Part shown: positions 1 to 7,514 of the stretch, piece by piece
Layout: each line of letters opens with the position of its first letter
How positions within the stretch are numbered: position 1 is the stretch's first letter
DNA from: Allobosea sp. AAP35
GTDB taxonomy: Bacteria; Pseudomonadota; Alphaproteobacteria; Rhizobiales; Beijerinckiaceae
Direction of reading: 5' to 3'
Assembly (NCBI RefSeq): GCF_001295925.1
Contig: NZ_LJHQ01000054.1
Location: forward strand, 1 to 38,538
Length of the DNA stretch: 38,538 nt
The notes under the pieces: generated by a model
Seen by the model: the letters and a program-made list of their open reading frames with translations, nothing else
Told to the model about the DNA's origin: nothing
The model's database searches: none
Program-made: the position numbers and the translations under genes

Positions 1-483
1 CACGATCCGGTTCGCAATCGACTTCATGAAGAGCGTCCTCGCTATGGCCTGTTTCGGGCGCAAGATTTTTGGTTGGCGGCTCACCCCAACGGACCGGCGA
101 GAGCCAGTTAGCGGGGCGCAATATCTGTTGTCGAAAGCGCTTATCACCGAACCGGACCGTCGGCGCTGACGAAGAGTAAAATTGATCTGGAACGCTTAAA
201 AATATGTAAAACTAAAAGTACACTGCCTCTTATCGACCACGTAAATCAGATGGGCGTCCGAAATGATTTGCTGCTTTATTCAAGTCTCAAGAGTGATGCC
301 ATCAGTGTCTATTGCCTTTTTAGCAGATTTATCCCAATTTTATCGGATGTTACCTTATGTAAAAAATTATCAAATCTTATATTCCGCCGGTCGGTTGCCG
401 ACCAGAGCTATCGGTGTCCGCAATTTTTGCGTAACCGAGAACCGTAGATCATGATTGGTTTGACGGAATGAACCGCGCATTTT
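1..483. other. Left-edge stretch with no assignable gene
   Basis: No convincing gene is visible. Positions 1-110 and 2-169 are open in two forward frames, and a reverse frame is also open near 1-165, so a gene tail cut by the window edge is possible, but none of these translations resembles a family I recognise. Positions about 170-400 are clearly richer in A and T than the rest of the window, with runs such as those near 196-222 and 355-375. This would fit a promoter region for the AraC-type gene that follows or recently acquired DNA. Confidence 0.4.
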
Positions 484-1401
484 ATGTCGGCTTGGATCGC
501 GGCCTGGAACCATCTCAACGTGCCAAATCGCAACCTCATCGATCTGACGCTCAAACGTCGGACGCAGGTTTCCCGCTCTGTCGTCATCACCTCGGGGGTT
601 ACCGCCGAGCACGTCGCGACGAGTGCTCCTGTCGATTATGAATTCAGCGTCAGCCCCGATACGCACTACCTCGCGCTGCACGACCTTGTCTTGAGCGCCG
701 GTAGTATGAGGGTCAACGGTGAGAAGCGGGTGCAATGCCGCGACTTGAGACAAACATTGACGTTTTTGCCAGCGGGATCGTCGGTTGACGGGTGGTGCAA
801 ACCCATTGACCGTTCGCAAGCTTTTACTGCGCTGTATATCGACCCAGTGTCTGTCCCTGAGACGGTCCGTTGCCTTAAATCATGGTCGCACCCGCAGGTG
901 CATTTTAAGTCGCCAACTTTGCTCCAAACGGCAAGTCGCCTGAGCGAGGTCGTTCAGGGATCGCTTCCGTTCAAGGAGCTATTGGTCGACGCTCTGAGCC
1001 AGCTTGCAATCGCCGAATTGGCTCTTTTGCAGTTTGGACCGACGAGGTCCGATGGACCTGATCGCAAGCTCGACTCCAAAGAGCTGCAGCGCATCGAGCG
1101 GTACCTGCACGAGAACGTCGCCAACGAAATTGGACTGAGTGAAATGGCCGGCGTAGTCGGCATGAGCAAGTTTCATTTCATCAGGTGCTATCGCGCCGCC
1201 ACGGGTCGAACACCTTACCGTTCACTGCTGGACCTTCGGTGCGATGTTGCGCTGCGTGAACTGACTGCTGGCAAGTGCCCGGGGGACGCCGCCGCCCTCG
1301 CGGGCTTCGATGGCGCGGCACAGATGGCCCGAACTTTACGCAGCGCACGGGGCATCGCACTCCGCGATATCACGGCGAGGGCGAGTGGTACTAAATCATA
1401 A
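484..1401 (+). CDS. AraC-family transcriptional regulator
   Basis: A 305-residue DNA-binding regulator. The C-terminal third (about residues 195-300) is an AraC/XylS double helix-turn-helix: it contains ELQRIERYLHENV, the first HTH LSEMAGVVGMSKFHFIRCYR, and the hinge GRTPYRSLLDLR. The second HTH (AAALAGFDGAAQMARTLRSA) is less canonical than usual. The N-terminal two thirds should be an effector or dimerisation domain, which I cannot tie to a ligand. The ATG at 484 is the first good start after AT-rich DNA, and no strong ribosome binding site is seen. The gene stands alone on its strand. The next gene starts 377 bp downstream, so control of the heme-protein pair that follows is possible but not shown. 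Confidence 0.85.
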   Translation: MSAWIAAWNHLNVPNRNLIDLTLKRRTQVSRSVVITSGVTAEHVATSAPVDYEFSVSPDTHYLALHDLVLSAGSMRVNGEKRVQCRDLRQTLTFLPAGSSVDGWCKPIDRSQAFTALYIDPVSVPETVRCLKSWSHPQVHFKSPTLLQTASRLSEVVQGSLPFKELLVDALSQLAIAELALLQFGPTRSDGPDRKLDSKELQRIERYLHENVANEIGLSEMAGVVGMSKFHFIRCYRAATGRTPYRSLLDLRCDVALRELTAGKCPGDAAALAGFDGAAQMARTLRSARGIALRDITARASGTKS

Positions 1402-1778
1402 CCCATTGTTTATTTGAAGGTAATTCAACGGAACGACAGGAGGTAAGCCTCTTCTCCCGCCCAGCAGCTGGCCTTACTCAGATCGGCTATGGGCAGAAGC
1501 GTGGGACGCCCGCCCAGGCGAGATGCACCACTTCCTGACGTTGGGCAGATGCCCGGAACCTGACATTCGTGATCGGGTATTGGAAGGCGCAACTCCTGGT
1601 CTATAGCCAGACCGCACGACCGCCGAGATAGGTTTCGCCGATGGCATTGACTTCAACCGAGCTTCACGTTTGCCGAGCGATCAGCAAGCCCGACTGCTCC
1701 AGATCAAGGCGCCTTCCGTTGGGATAGGCCAATCTCCTTGAGACGAGGCCGTTTCGGTTTCGTTGAAAGGGGACGGCT
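1402..1778. other. Intergenic region before the heme-protein pair
   Basis: No reading frame here looks like a protein family. The last bases carry a purine-rich ribosome binding site (GAAAGGGGAC) that serves the ATG at 1779. The length leaves room for a promoter or decayed sequence. I found no clear hairpin with a T-run after the AraC gene. Confidence 0.4.
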
Positions 1779-3200
1779 ATGGCAACATCAAGCCTCTACG
1801 CGTCCACCATCCTGTTTGGCGGCGCGCTGGCGCTTTCATGGTTCACCCATGGCACAGGAACCGTGGTCAACGATGCGAAGAAACACATCAATGTTCCAAC
1901 GACGCTGACCGTCCCGCTGCAGGTGCAGGCTGCCTACAACGGGACAGACGTCTATTTCCGCTATCGTTGGCCGGCGCCCAATGCCGGCATCTTCCACGAC
2001 ATGCTGCGCTTCACCGGTGGCAAATGGGAGGTCCGCGGCAATGCCGTGCCCGGCTCGCAGCGGGATGGACTCCATGAAGATCGCGTCTCGATGATGCTCG
2101 ATGACGGGGCGGTTCCGGAATTCGGCCGCTATGGCGGCTACATCGCGATCGGCGACAAGCTTGCCGGCTTCACCGAAGAGGCAGATGCCAAGGCGCTGAA
2201 GGATCACCCCTATCTGGGCAAGAAACTGGGGCTGGACGAGCCGACCAAATATCTGCCCGCAACGCGCAGCAACCAGAACGACTGGGCTTCCACCGTTCCG
2301 GAGGCCGAGCAGGCGAAACTGCAATCGGCGGGCTATTTTCTGGATCTCTGGCACTGGCGCGCGGCACGGTCCAACCCCGTCGGCTATGCCGACGACCAGT
2401 TCATCACGGCGGGGCGCCTGAGCGATTCCGGGCGGGGCGCCTATTCCACCAATTGGGACGGCGACAAGAAGCAGCCCCGCGTGATGTTCGATCCCGCCAA
2501 ATCCGGTGGGATGAAAGCGCTCAAATGGGACGATGTCATCGCCGGCAAGATCGCCCAGGGCGCCGTCCATGGGCTGAGCGAAGAGGTGTCGGCCCCCTTC
2601 GATGCCAATGCTGCCTGGCAGGAAGGCGATACCATTCCGCGCCGCATGCTGAGGGCGCCGCAAGCCTCGCGCGCCGATATCGCCGTGGCCGGCAAAGCCC
2701 TCTGGGCGGACGGGTTCTGGGAGGTGACTCTCAGGCGCAGGATGAACACAGAGAAGCCGTTGGAGGACAAGATCATCCGGGATGGCGGCGCCTATCAGGC
2801 GGCGTTCGCCATCCATCGGCAGGCCACCGGCGGGCGCTGGCACTATGTCTCGCTGCCGATCTCGGTCGGGTTCGGGCGGCCGGGCGATGTGGTGGCCGCG
2901 GCCTTCACGGGTGATGCGCCGGAGTGGAAGCAGGCGGCCAAGCAGGTCACCTTGTTCTACCCGGGCCAGGTCAGCTGGCCGCATCTGAACAGCCGGACAC
3001 ATGGCGGTGCAGACAGCATCGGCAAGGGCATTCCGGTCAAGGCACGTCATAGCGAGGAACAGCTCGCCCATTACGGCATCGAAGCCGAGTTCGCTGAACC
3101 GATCCGCCGCCAGTGGTTCCTGACCCTCTTTGCGGGGTTCGGCCTCATCGCGGCGTTCGGATTTGCGCTGCTGAAATCCATTCCGAAACGGGAGGCCTGA
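1779..3200 (+). CDS. Membrane-anchored ethylbenzene-dehydrogenase-type heme-binding protein
   Basis: A 473-residue protein of the ethylbenzene dehydrogenase/DMSO-reductase heme-binding family (EB_dh), whose members carry a b-type heme in a beta-sandwich, as in the gamma subunits of these enzymes. A hydrophobic N-terminus (about residues 5-22) acts as signal or anchor. The large periplasmic part begins VPLQVQAAYNGTDVYFRYRW, typical of the fold, and includes EDRVSMMLDD and the W/H-rich DLWHWRAARSNPVGYADDQ near residues 195-215. A C-terminal transmembrane helix (about 447-465) is followed by Lys/Arg. No CXXCH motif is present, so covalent c-type heme is not expected. The next gene starts 2 bp after the stop, so the two are co-transcribed. 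The likely role is heme-based electron transfer at the outer face of the membrane; partner and substrate are unknown. Confidence 0.8.
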   Translation: MATSSLYASTILFGGALALSWFTHGTGTVVNDAKKHINVPTTLTVPLQVQAAYNGTDVYFRYRWPAPNAGIFHDMLRFTGGKWEVRGNAVPGSQRDGLHEDRVSMMLDDGAVPEFGRYGGYIAIGDKLAGFTEEADAKALKDHPYLGKKLGLDEPTKYLPATRSNQNDWASTVPEAEQAKLQSAGYFLDLWHWRAARSNPVGYADDQFITAGRLSDSGRGAYSTNWDGDKKQPRVMFDPAKSGGMKALKWDDVIAGKIAQGAVHGLSEEVSAPFDANAAWQEGDTIPRRMLRAPQASRADIAVAGKALWADGFWEVTLRRRMNTEKPLEDKIIRDGGAYQAAFAIHRQATGGRWHYVSLPISVGFGRPGDVVAAAFTGDAPEWKQAAKQVTLFYPGQVSWPHLNSRTHGGADSIGKGIPVKARHSEEQLAHYGIEAEFAEPIRRQWFLTLFAGFGLIAAFGFALLKSIPKREA

Positions 3201-3202
3201 TC

Positions 3203-3754
3203 ATGGCCGGCTATCACGTCGTTCTGGTTCACTTCCCGACGGCTCTGTGGATGACCGCGGCTCTGGCCATCATCTACCGCGCCTTGTTTGACGGCCCGGT
3301 CGCCCAGGCCATCGACAAAGCCCTGGTGCCGCTCTTGTCGATCGCTCTGGTCTTCGGGGTTTCGGCTTATGCCGTCGGCCTGTTCGTCTGGCCGTTCGAG
3401 GCAATTAGCGGCTCTCCGCTTGGTCGCAATCATATGCTGCTCGCGACCTGGACGACCGCCTATTGGGCTCTGCTTCTGGTGCTGCGCTGGCGCCGCGGAC
3501 AGGCCATCTGGCAGGGCACGATGCGTTTCGTCACGGCGGGGCTGGCGGTGATCGGCGCTGTGCTACTGGGGATCACCGGCACTCTCGGCGGACATCTGAT
3601 CGGGGTCTACACGGATGTCTCGCAGGTGCTGCGCAAGATGGGTTGGGAGGTCTACACGACCTTCTATGTGCCAAACCTGACTCTGGCCGCTCTCGGAGCC
3701 ATCGCATTGGTGCTGGTCGTGATCGGCTATCGCGCCCGCGCCGTTCGCGCCTGA
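3203..3754 (+). CDS. Four-helix membrane protein, DUF2231-like, probable heme b carrier
   Basis: A 183-residue integral membrane protein with about four to five hydrophobic segments. It starts MAGYHVVLVHFPTALW; this HxxLxHFP-type N-terminus is the hallmark of the DUF2231 family. The ATG at 3203 follows GGGAGG of the preceding gene's end and leaves a 2-bp gap, so translation is probably coupled. Histidines at 5, 10, 77 and 131 lie in or next to predicted helices and could ligate two b hemes, as in small cytochrome b proteins. That is inference, since DUF2231 function is not settled. Paired with the EB_dh-type protein, it would be the membrane quinone-to-heme or heme-to-heme link. It converges on the apbE gene. 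Confidence 0.75.
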   Translation: MAGYHVVLVHFPTALWMTAALAIIYRALFDGPVAQAIDKALVPLLSIALVFGVSAYAVGLFVWPFEAISGSPLGRNHMLLATWTTAYWALLLVLRWRRGQAIWQGTMRFVTAGLAVIGAVLLGITGTLGGHLIGVYTDVSQVLRKMGWEVYTTFYVPNLTLAALGAIALVLVVIGYRARAVRA

Positions 3755-3800
3755 CAAAGTCCCCCGCTGGCGGGCTTCGAGGAAGCTTTGATGTCTGACG

Positions 3801-4730
3801 CTATAGGGTCGTTTCGACTGTTGCGTCGCTGAGGACGAAAATCACATCCCTCCCCGTCGCTCGTGCGAAGGGGAGGGCTTTTTCCACTCCCATCACCAGG
3901 AAGGCCGTGGCCCAGGCATCGGCCTCCATGCATGTGTCCGCCAGCACCGTTACGGACGCCAGTTCGTTCTCCAGGGGCAGGCCGCTCCTGGGGTCCATCG
4001 TGTGCGATATCATTCGTGCGCCGATGTCGCGGTACTGCCGGTAGTTGCCCGAGGTCGCGACGGCGCGGTCCAAGAGCTCGATGACGCCCATCGCCTCGCG
4101 CACGTCCCGCGCCGGACGCTCGTGAGCGACGACCCAGGGCGCCCCGTCGGGTTTTGCTCCGCCGGCGCGCATTTCGCCGTCGATGCCGACCAGCCAGGCC
4201 GGGATTGAGAACTGGCGCATCACGCGCGCCATCTCGTCGACGCCAAATCCTTTGGCGATGCCCGACAGGTCGAGTGCGAGCGGCGCGTGCTTTCGCGCCC
4301 GCCGCAGGTGCGGATCGAGTTCGAGAGCCTCTGCCGTGATCGCCGGTTTCGGCACGACAGGGCCTCCCGGAGGGCTGTCGCCGGGCGCCGGTCTGGCCCC
4401 GAAGCCCCAGGCGCCGACGAGGTCGCCGACGCCGATGTCGAAGGCTCCCAGCGACTGCCGGCCGATCCGCAGGGCGGCCTGCAGGACGACCATCAATTCC
4501 GCGGGAACGGGCACCCAGACATGGACCGCCGCGTCATTGAGACGATTGAGGTCCGATTCGGGCTTCCAGGTCGACATCTGGCGATCGACCCGGTCCAGCG
4601 TTGCCTGCAGGGCGGCGGCGAGCTTTGTCTCGTCGAGGCCTGCGGGGGCGAAGAAGACCGCCGAATAGCGCGTGCCCATCGTCGGCCCACTGAGGCTGCG
4701 GCGCTCCGCCGCTGGGATCTCAGTAGACAT
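3801..4730 (-). CDS. apbE: FAD:protein FMN transferase (ApbE)
   Basis: A 309-residue ApbE-family enzyme, which joins FMN from FAD covalently to a Ser/Thr of target proteins. Visible family motifs, in order, are GPTMGTRYS near the N-terminus, MSTWKPESDLNRLN, the Mg-binding DLSGIAKGFGVD, VATSGNYRQY, HTMDPRSGLP, and EADAWATAFLVMG near the C-terminus. Its start overlaps the end of the PepSY/reductase gene by 11 bp, so the two are translationally coupled, and DUF2271 upstream carries a matching target motif. One oddity is that the protein begins MSTEIPAAERRSL, without the lipoprotein or Sec signal most ApbE proteins have, and an in-frame TGA nine codons upstream rules out a longer N-terminus. It may therefore act in the cytoplasm or be exported by other means. 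Confidence 0.92.
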   Translation of the reverse strand: MSTEIPAAERRSLSGPTMGTRYSAVFFAPAGLDETKLAAALQATLDRVDRQMSTWKPESDLNRLNDAAVHVWVPVPAELMVVLQAALRIGRQSLGAFDIGVGDLVGAWGFGARPAPGDSPPGGPVVPKPAITAEALELDPHLRRARKHAPLALDLSGIAKGFGVDEMARVMRQFSIPAWLVGIDGEMRAGGAKPDGAPWVVAHERPARDVREAMGVIELLDRAVATSGNYRQYRDIGARMISHTMDPRSGLPLENELASVTVLADTCMEADAWATAFLVMGVEKALPFARATGRDVIFVLSDATVETTL

Positions 4731-6933
4731 CTTCGAGGTAGAGCCCGCTCGCCTTCAGGGCGATCGTGCTCAGGCCCATCGGCGCCAGGATCGCGTCGAG
4801 CGCCTGGGAGACGCCGCCGGCCATCTCACGCCCGCCACAGACCATGATCTGGGCGCCGCGCTGCAGCAGCGCAGCCAGATGCTGCGCATCGCTCGCCAGC
4901 CTGTCCTGCACATAGCCGCCCGCTGCGACGCGCGAGAAAACGGCGTTCAGCGCGGTCAGGCGCCCGTCGGCCATGCAGGAGGCGAGGTCCTCGCGGTAGA
5001 GGAAGTCGGAGGCCGGGGAACGCCCGCCCCAATAGAGATGCGCCTCGCGATGCGAGCGGTTGGCGCGCAGGAAACCCATCAGCGGTGCGATGCCGGCCCC
5101 AGCGCCGATCAGGATCAGCGGGGTCGCCTTGGCATTGGGCCGGAAGGCCGGGTTGGCCTTGATGAAGCCGTCGATCCGGCCGCCGAGCGGCAGGTCGTTG
5201 AGGAAGCCCGAGCAGAGCCCGCCGGGCTGCTTGCGCACGCAGATCTCGAGGATGCCCTCGCGCGCCGAGGAGGCGAGCGAATAATATCGCGGCACGGTGC
5301 TGCCGGGCGGGAGGATGCCGACGAGGTCGCCGGCCTCGAAGGGCGGCAGCGAGGCCGGGAACAGGCGCCTCCAGACCGAGAGCCCGGCCGCGGCTCCCGG
5401 CAGGCTGAAGGTCAGGATGGCGGTCGGCGCCTGGACCTCGGCGCCGTAATCCACGCGCTTCACCAGTTCGAGCGTCGTGGTCTTCGGCCGCGCCGCGACA
5501 TGGGCTAGCGTGAGGGTGTGCCCGAGCACCATCCCCAGCTTGTCGCCCCAGAGGGCAAATGACTGGGCCGACTGGCGGTCGATGCGGTCGATCTCGATCA
5601 GAGCCGGCCAACCCTTCTTGGCCAGGGCTGCGCCGACATCCTCGGCGAAGCGGCAGAATCTCGGGAAGCTGCGGTCGCCGAAGCCGAGCACCGCGACGGG
5701 CAGCTTTAAGGCGCTGCGGTCGAGCCTCGCCAGGAAGCCGCTGGCGCTCGCGGGCGCAGTGCCGTCGCCATAGGTCGCGGTCAGGATCAACATCCGCGCG
5801 GCTTTCGGATAGGCGGGTGCCAGCGCGTTCATCGGGGCCGCGTGGACCTTGTGTCCGGCCTGCGTCAGCGCGGCATGCAGCGTCCTGGCGAAGCTCCAGG
5901 TGCTGTTGCCCTCGCTGCCGACGAGAATGATCGTGTCTGCCACAGAGGCCGGGCTCTTGTCGGCGATCCGTGGCAGCGACCGGCGACGCTGCCACCAGAT
6001 CATCGCGCCAGTGACCGCAAAGACCGGCGCCGCCAGAGCAGATAGCCCCAGCAGCAGGCCTAGCGGCCACAGGCCCTGCCCCGTGTGGAGCATGTAGATC
6101 ATCTCGTAGAGCTGCCGGGCGGTCGAATGGCGCTGGAAGGACAGCGCCTCGCCGGTGGCCGCATCGATCTGCGTGACGCCGGCTGCGGTCGTCAGCCGAA
6201 AGGTGTCGGTCGGGTCGGCCGCGTAAGGAAAAGCGAGTTCGCGAAGGTCGGCGAGATCGATCGCCTTCAGCGCCGCGAGGCTACCGACTGAGGCGCGCTC
6301 GCCGCCACTGCCGGACGCGGTCGCCACGGGATCGGCCGATCCGTCGGGGATCAACTCGAAACTGGTCAGCGACAGGAAACACCCCGTCATCGCGGTCAGC
6401 AGCAATCCGACGATGGCAAGGCGTCCGGCCTGCGCATGCCAGCGCTGGTGGGCGCTGCCGCGGATCGGCCGCAGCCAGGCCGACCAGCCGCCCTGGCGCG
6501 CCGCAAGCATCATCGCGCCGGTGACGGTGAGAACCACCATCGCCAGAGCGCCGAGACCCGCCGCGACGCGGCCAGCCGTGCCCAGCAGCAGCGAGCGGTG
6601 CAGGTTGGTGATGAAGCGGATGGTGGGTGATGGCGTATGGGGGGCGACGACCCGGCCCGTGGCGGGATCGAGCAGATCGGCGCCGGCCTTGTCGCCCTCG
6701 AAATAGCTGACTACGAGCGAGCCGGAGGCGGTTTTGACGATCTTGTCGATCTCGGCATGCTGCGCCCGGGCCGCCTCGGCTAGCGCCGCGACGCTGATCG
6801 TTCCCGTGACGACCGAAGGCGCTGCGAAGCGCTCCAGCGCCGGCTGGACCGACAGGACGGCACCGGTCAGCGCCAGCACGGCGACGAGCAGCGCGGCGAC
6901 GAGGCCGGGCAGGGAGTGGATCTGGCGCAGCAT
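4720..6933 (-). CDS. PepSY-TM / flavodoxin / FAD-NAD(P)H reductase fusion
   Basis: A 737-residue three-part protein. Residues 1-320 are a PepSY_TM module with four membrane helices (about 9-30, 125-145, 172-190 and 288-312) and histidines at 112, 162, 166 and 283 suited to heme binding. Residues about 334-470 are a flavodoxin domain (TIILVGSEGNSTW; TATYGDGTAP; GFGDRSFPRFC). Residues 485-737 are a CysJ-like ferredoxin reductase domain with the FAD motif PRYYSLASS, the nucleotide loop GAGAGIAPLMGF and GGRSPASDFLY. The layout implies electrons pass from cytosolic NADPH through FAD, FMN and membrane heme to the periplasm. Some databases call such fusions sulfite reductase alpha-component, but the membrane module argues for an iron- or flavin-reductase role. 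The ATG at 6933 has a GGGAGGGA site. It lies 18 bp after DUF2271 and overlaps apbE. Confidence 0.9.
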   Translation of the reverse strand: MLRQIHSLPGLVAALLVAVLALTGAVLSVQPALERFAAPSVVTGTISVAALAEAARAQHAEIDKIVKTASGSLVVSYFEGDKAGADLLDPATGRVVAPHTPSPTIRFITNLHRSLLLGTAGRVAAGLGALAMVVLTVTGAMMLAARQGGWSAWLRPIRGSAHQRWHAQAGRLAIVGLLLTAMTGCFLSLTSFELIPDGSADPVATASGSGGERASVGSLAALKAIDLADLRELAFPYAADPTDTFRLTTAAGVTQIDAATGEALSFQRHSTARQLYEMIYMLHTGQGLWPLGLLLGLSALAAPVFAVTGAMIWWQRRRSLPRIADKSPASVADTIILVGSEGNSTWSFARTLHAALTQAGHKVHAAPMNALAPAYPKAARMLILTATYGDGTAPASASGFLARLDRSALKLPVAVLGFGDRSFPRFCRFAEDVGAALAKKGWPALIEIDRIDRQSAQSFALWGDKLGMVLGHTLTLAHVAARPKTTTLELVKRVDYGAEVQAPTAILTFSLPGAAAGLSVWRRLFPASLPPFEAGDLVGILPPGSTVPRYYSLASSAREGILEICVRKQPGGLCSGFLNDLPLGGRIDGFIKANPAFRPNAKATPLILIGAGAGIAPLMGFLRANRSHREAHLYWGGRSPASDFLYREDLASCMADGRLTALNAVFSRVAAGGYVQDRLASDAQHLAALLQRGAQIMVCGGREMAGGVSQALDAILAPMGLSTIALKASGLYLEDVY

Positions 6934-6951
6934 GACGAGAATCCCTCCCGA

Positions 6952-7431
6952 TCACATGTCGAAGGTCAGGGACTTCACATAGCCGCGCCCAGCGACGGGC
7001 TTGCCCGCACCAGCCGTCGCCAGCGGCGCGACCGCGTCGCCCGGAACGTCGCTTTCGTTCTCGACAGCACTGTCGACGCGGATCTGGTAGCCAGCGTCGA
7101 TCAGCGCATCGGCAATCTCGATGCTGACCGTGAGCGACTGTCCGCTGCCGACGCTGGCGCCGGTCGTGCCGTCGATCTTGCCGCCCGACAGCCTGTTCCA
7201 GGCGCTGAGATGCTTGTGATACTTGGCCTTGCCGCCGGCAATCCTGACCGTCTTGGCGAGCTTGCCCTGCGGATCGGTGATGTAGATCGCCAGATAGGCG
7301 CCGTCGCCGCCATAGGGCTTCAATGTTGTGGTGATCCGGACGGGCCGGGCCTCGGCGACGGCGCTGTGCGCGAGGACGCCGGCGAGACCGAGCGGGAGGG
7401 CGAGCGCCAGGGCGCGGGCGAGAGATCTCAT
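6952..7431 (-). CDS. Secreted DUF2271 protein with a flavinylation motif
   Basis: A 159-residue exported protein. Residues 1-28 form a Sec signal (MRSLARALALALPLGLAG, then AVAEA). The mature part matches DUF2271, with YLAIYITDPQGKLAKTVRI and YHKHLSAWNRLSGG. At 87-93 it reads DGTTGAS, which fits the ApbE target pattern D-G-x-[ST]-G-A-[ST]; Ser93 would carry FMN. That is a pattern match plus the presence of apbE in the same operon, not proof. The ATG at 7431 was chosen because it begins a clean signal peptide; the frame stays open further upstream but only inside the kinase gene. The predicted role is as terminal electron carrier in the periplasm, reduced by the PepSY fusion encoded 18 bp downstream. 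An operator-like motif lies 47 bp upstream. Confidence 0.88.
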   Translation of the reverse strand: MRSLARALALALPLGLAGVLAHSAVAEARPVRITTTLKPYGGDGAYLAIYITDPQGKLAKTVRIAGGKAKYHKHLSAWNRLSGGKIDGTTGASVGSGQSLTVSIEIADALIDAGYQIRVDSAVENESDVPGDAVAPLATAGAGKPVAGRGYVKSLTFDM

Positions 7432-7478
7432 GGCAACTCTCCAGATTGCAGAAGCGATGCGTGGAGAGATGCGCTGCG

Positions 7479-7498
7479 AAGCTGACAGCGACCTGAAG
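7479..7498 (-). promoter_or_regulatory. Putative response-regulator box, site A
   Basis: On the minus strand this reads CTTCAGGTCGCTGTCAGCTT, a direct repeat of TTCAG/GTCAG half-sites one helical turn (11-12 bp) apart, as OmpR/PmrA-class regulators prefer. It lies 47 bp upstream of the DUF2271 start codon, in the 83-bp gap after the kinase gene. Sites B and C near 9.6 kb share the pattern, orientation and distance. Confidence 0.6.
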
Positions 7499-7514
7499 GC
7501 GACCGATAAAGGCT

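Noticed and set aside
1509..1530. GCCCAGGCGAGATGC as a second attachment site matching the tRNA-Leu 3' end
   Set aside because: Only the first seven bases match consecutively. The rest of the tRNA 3' sequence is absent.
1836..3071. Long reverse open frame opposite the EB_dh gene (411 codons)
   Set aside because: It is a shadow frame caused by GC-rich codon use. The forward frame has a clear domain, membrane helices and a ribosome site.
4720..6933. Reading the PepSY fusion as a true sulfite reductase flavoprotein (CysJ)
   Set aside because: The flavodoxin and reductase parts are alike, but the PepSY membrane module, the ApbE/DUF2271 neighbours and the absence of cysI or cysH nearby argue against sulfite assimilation.
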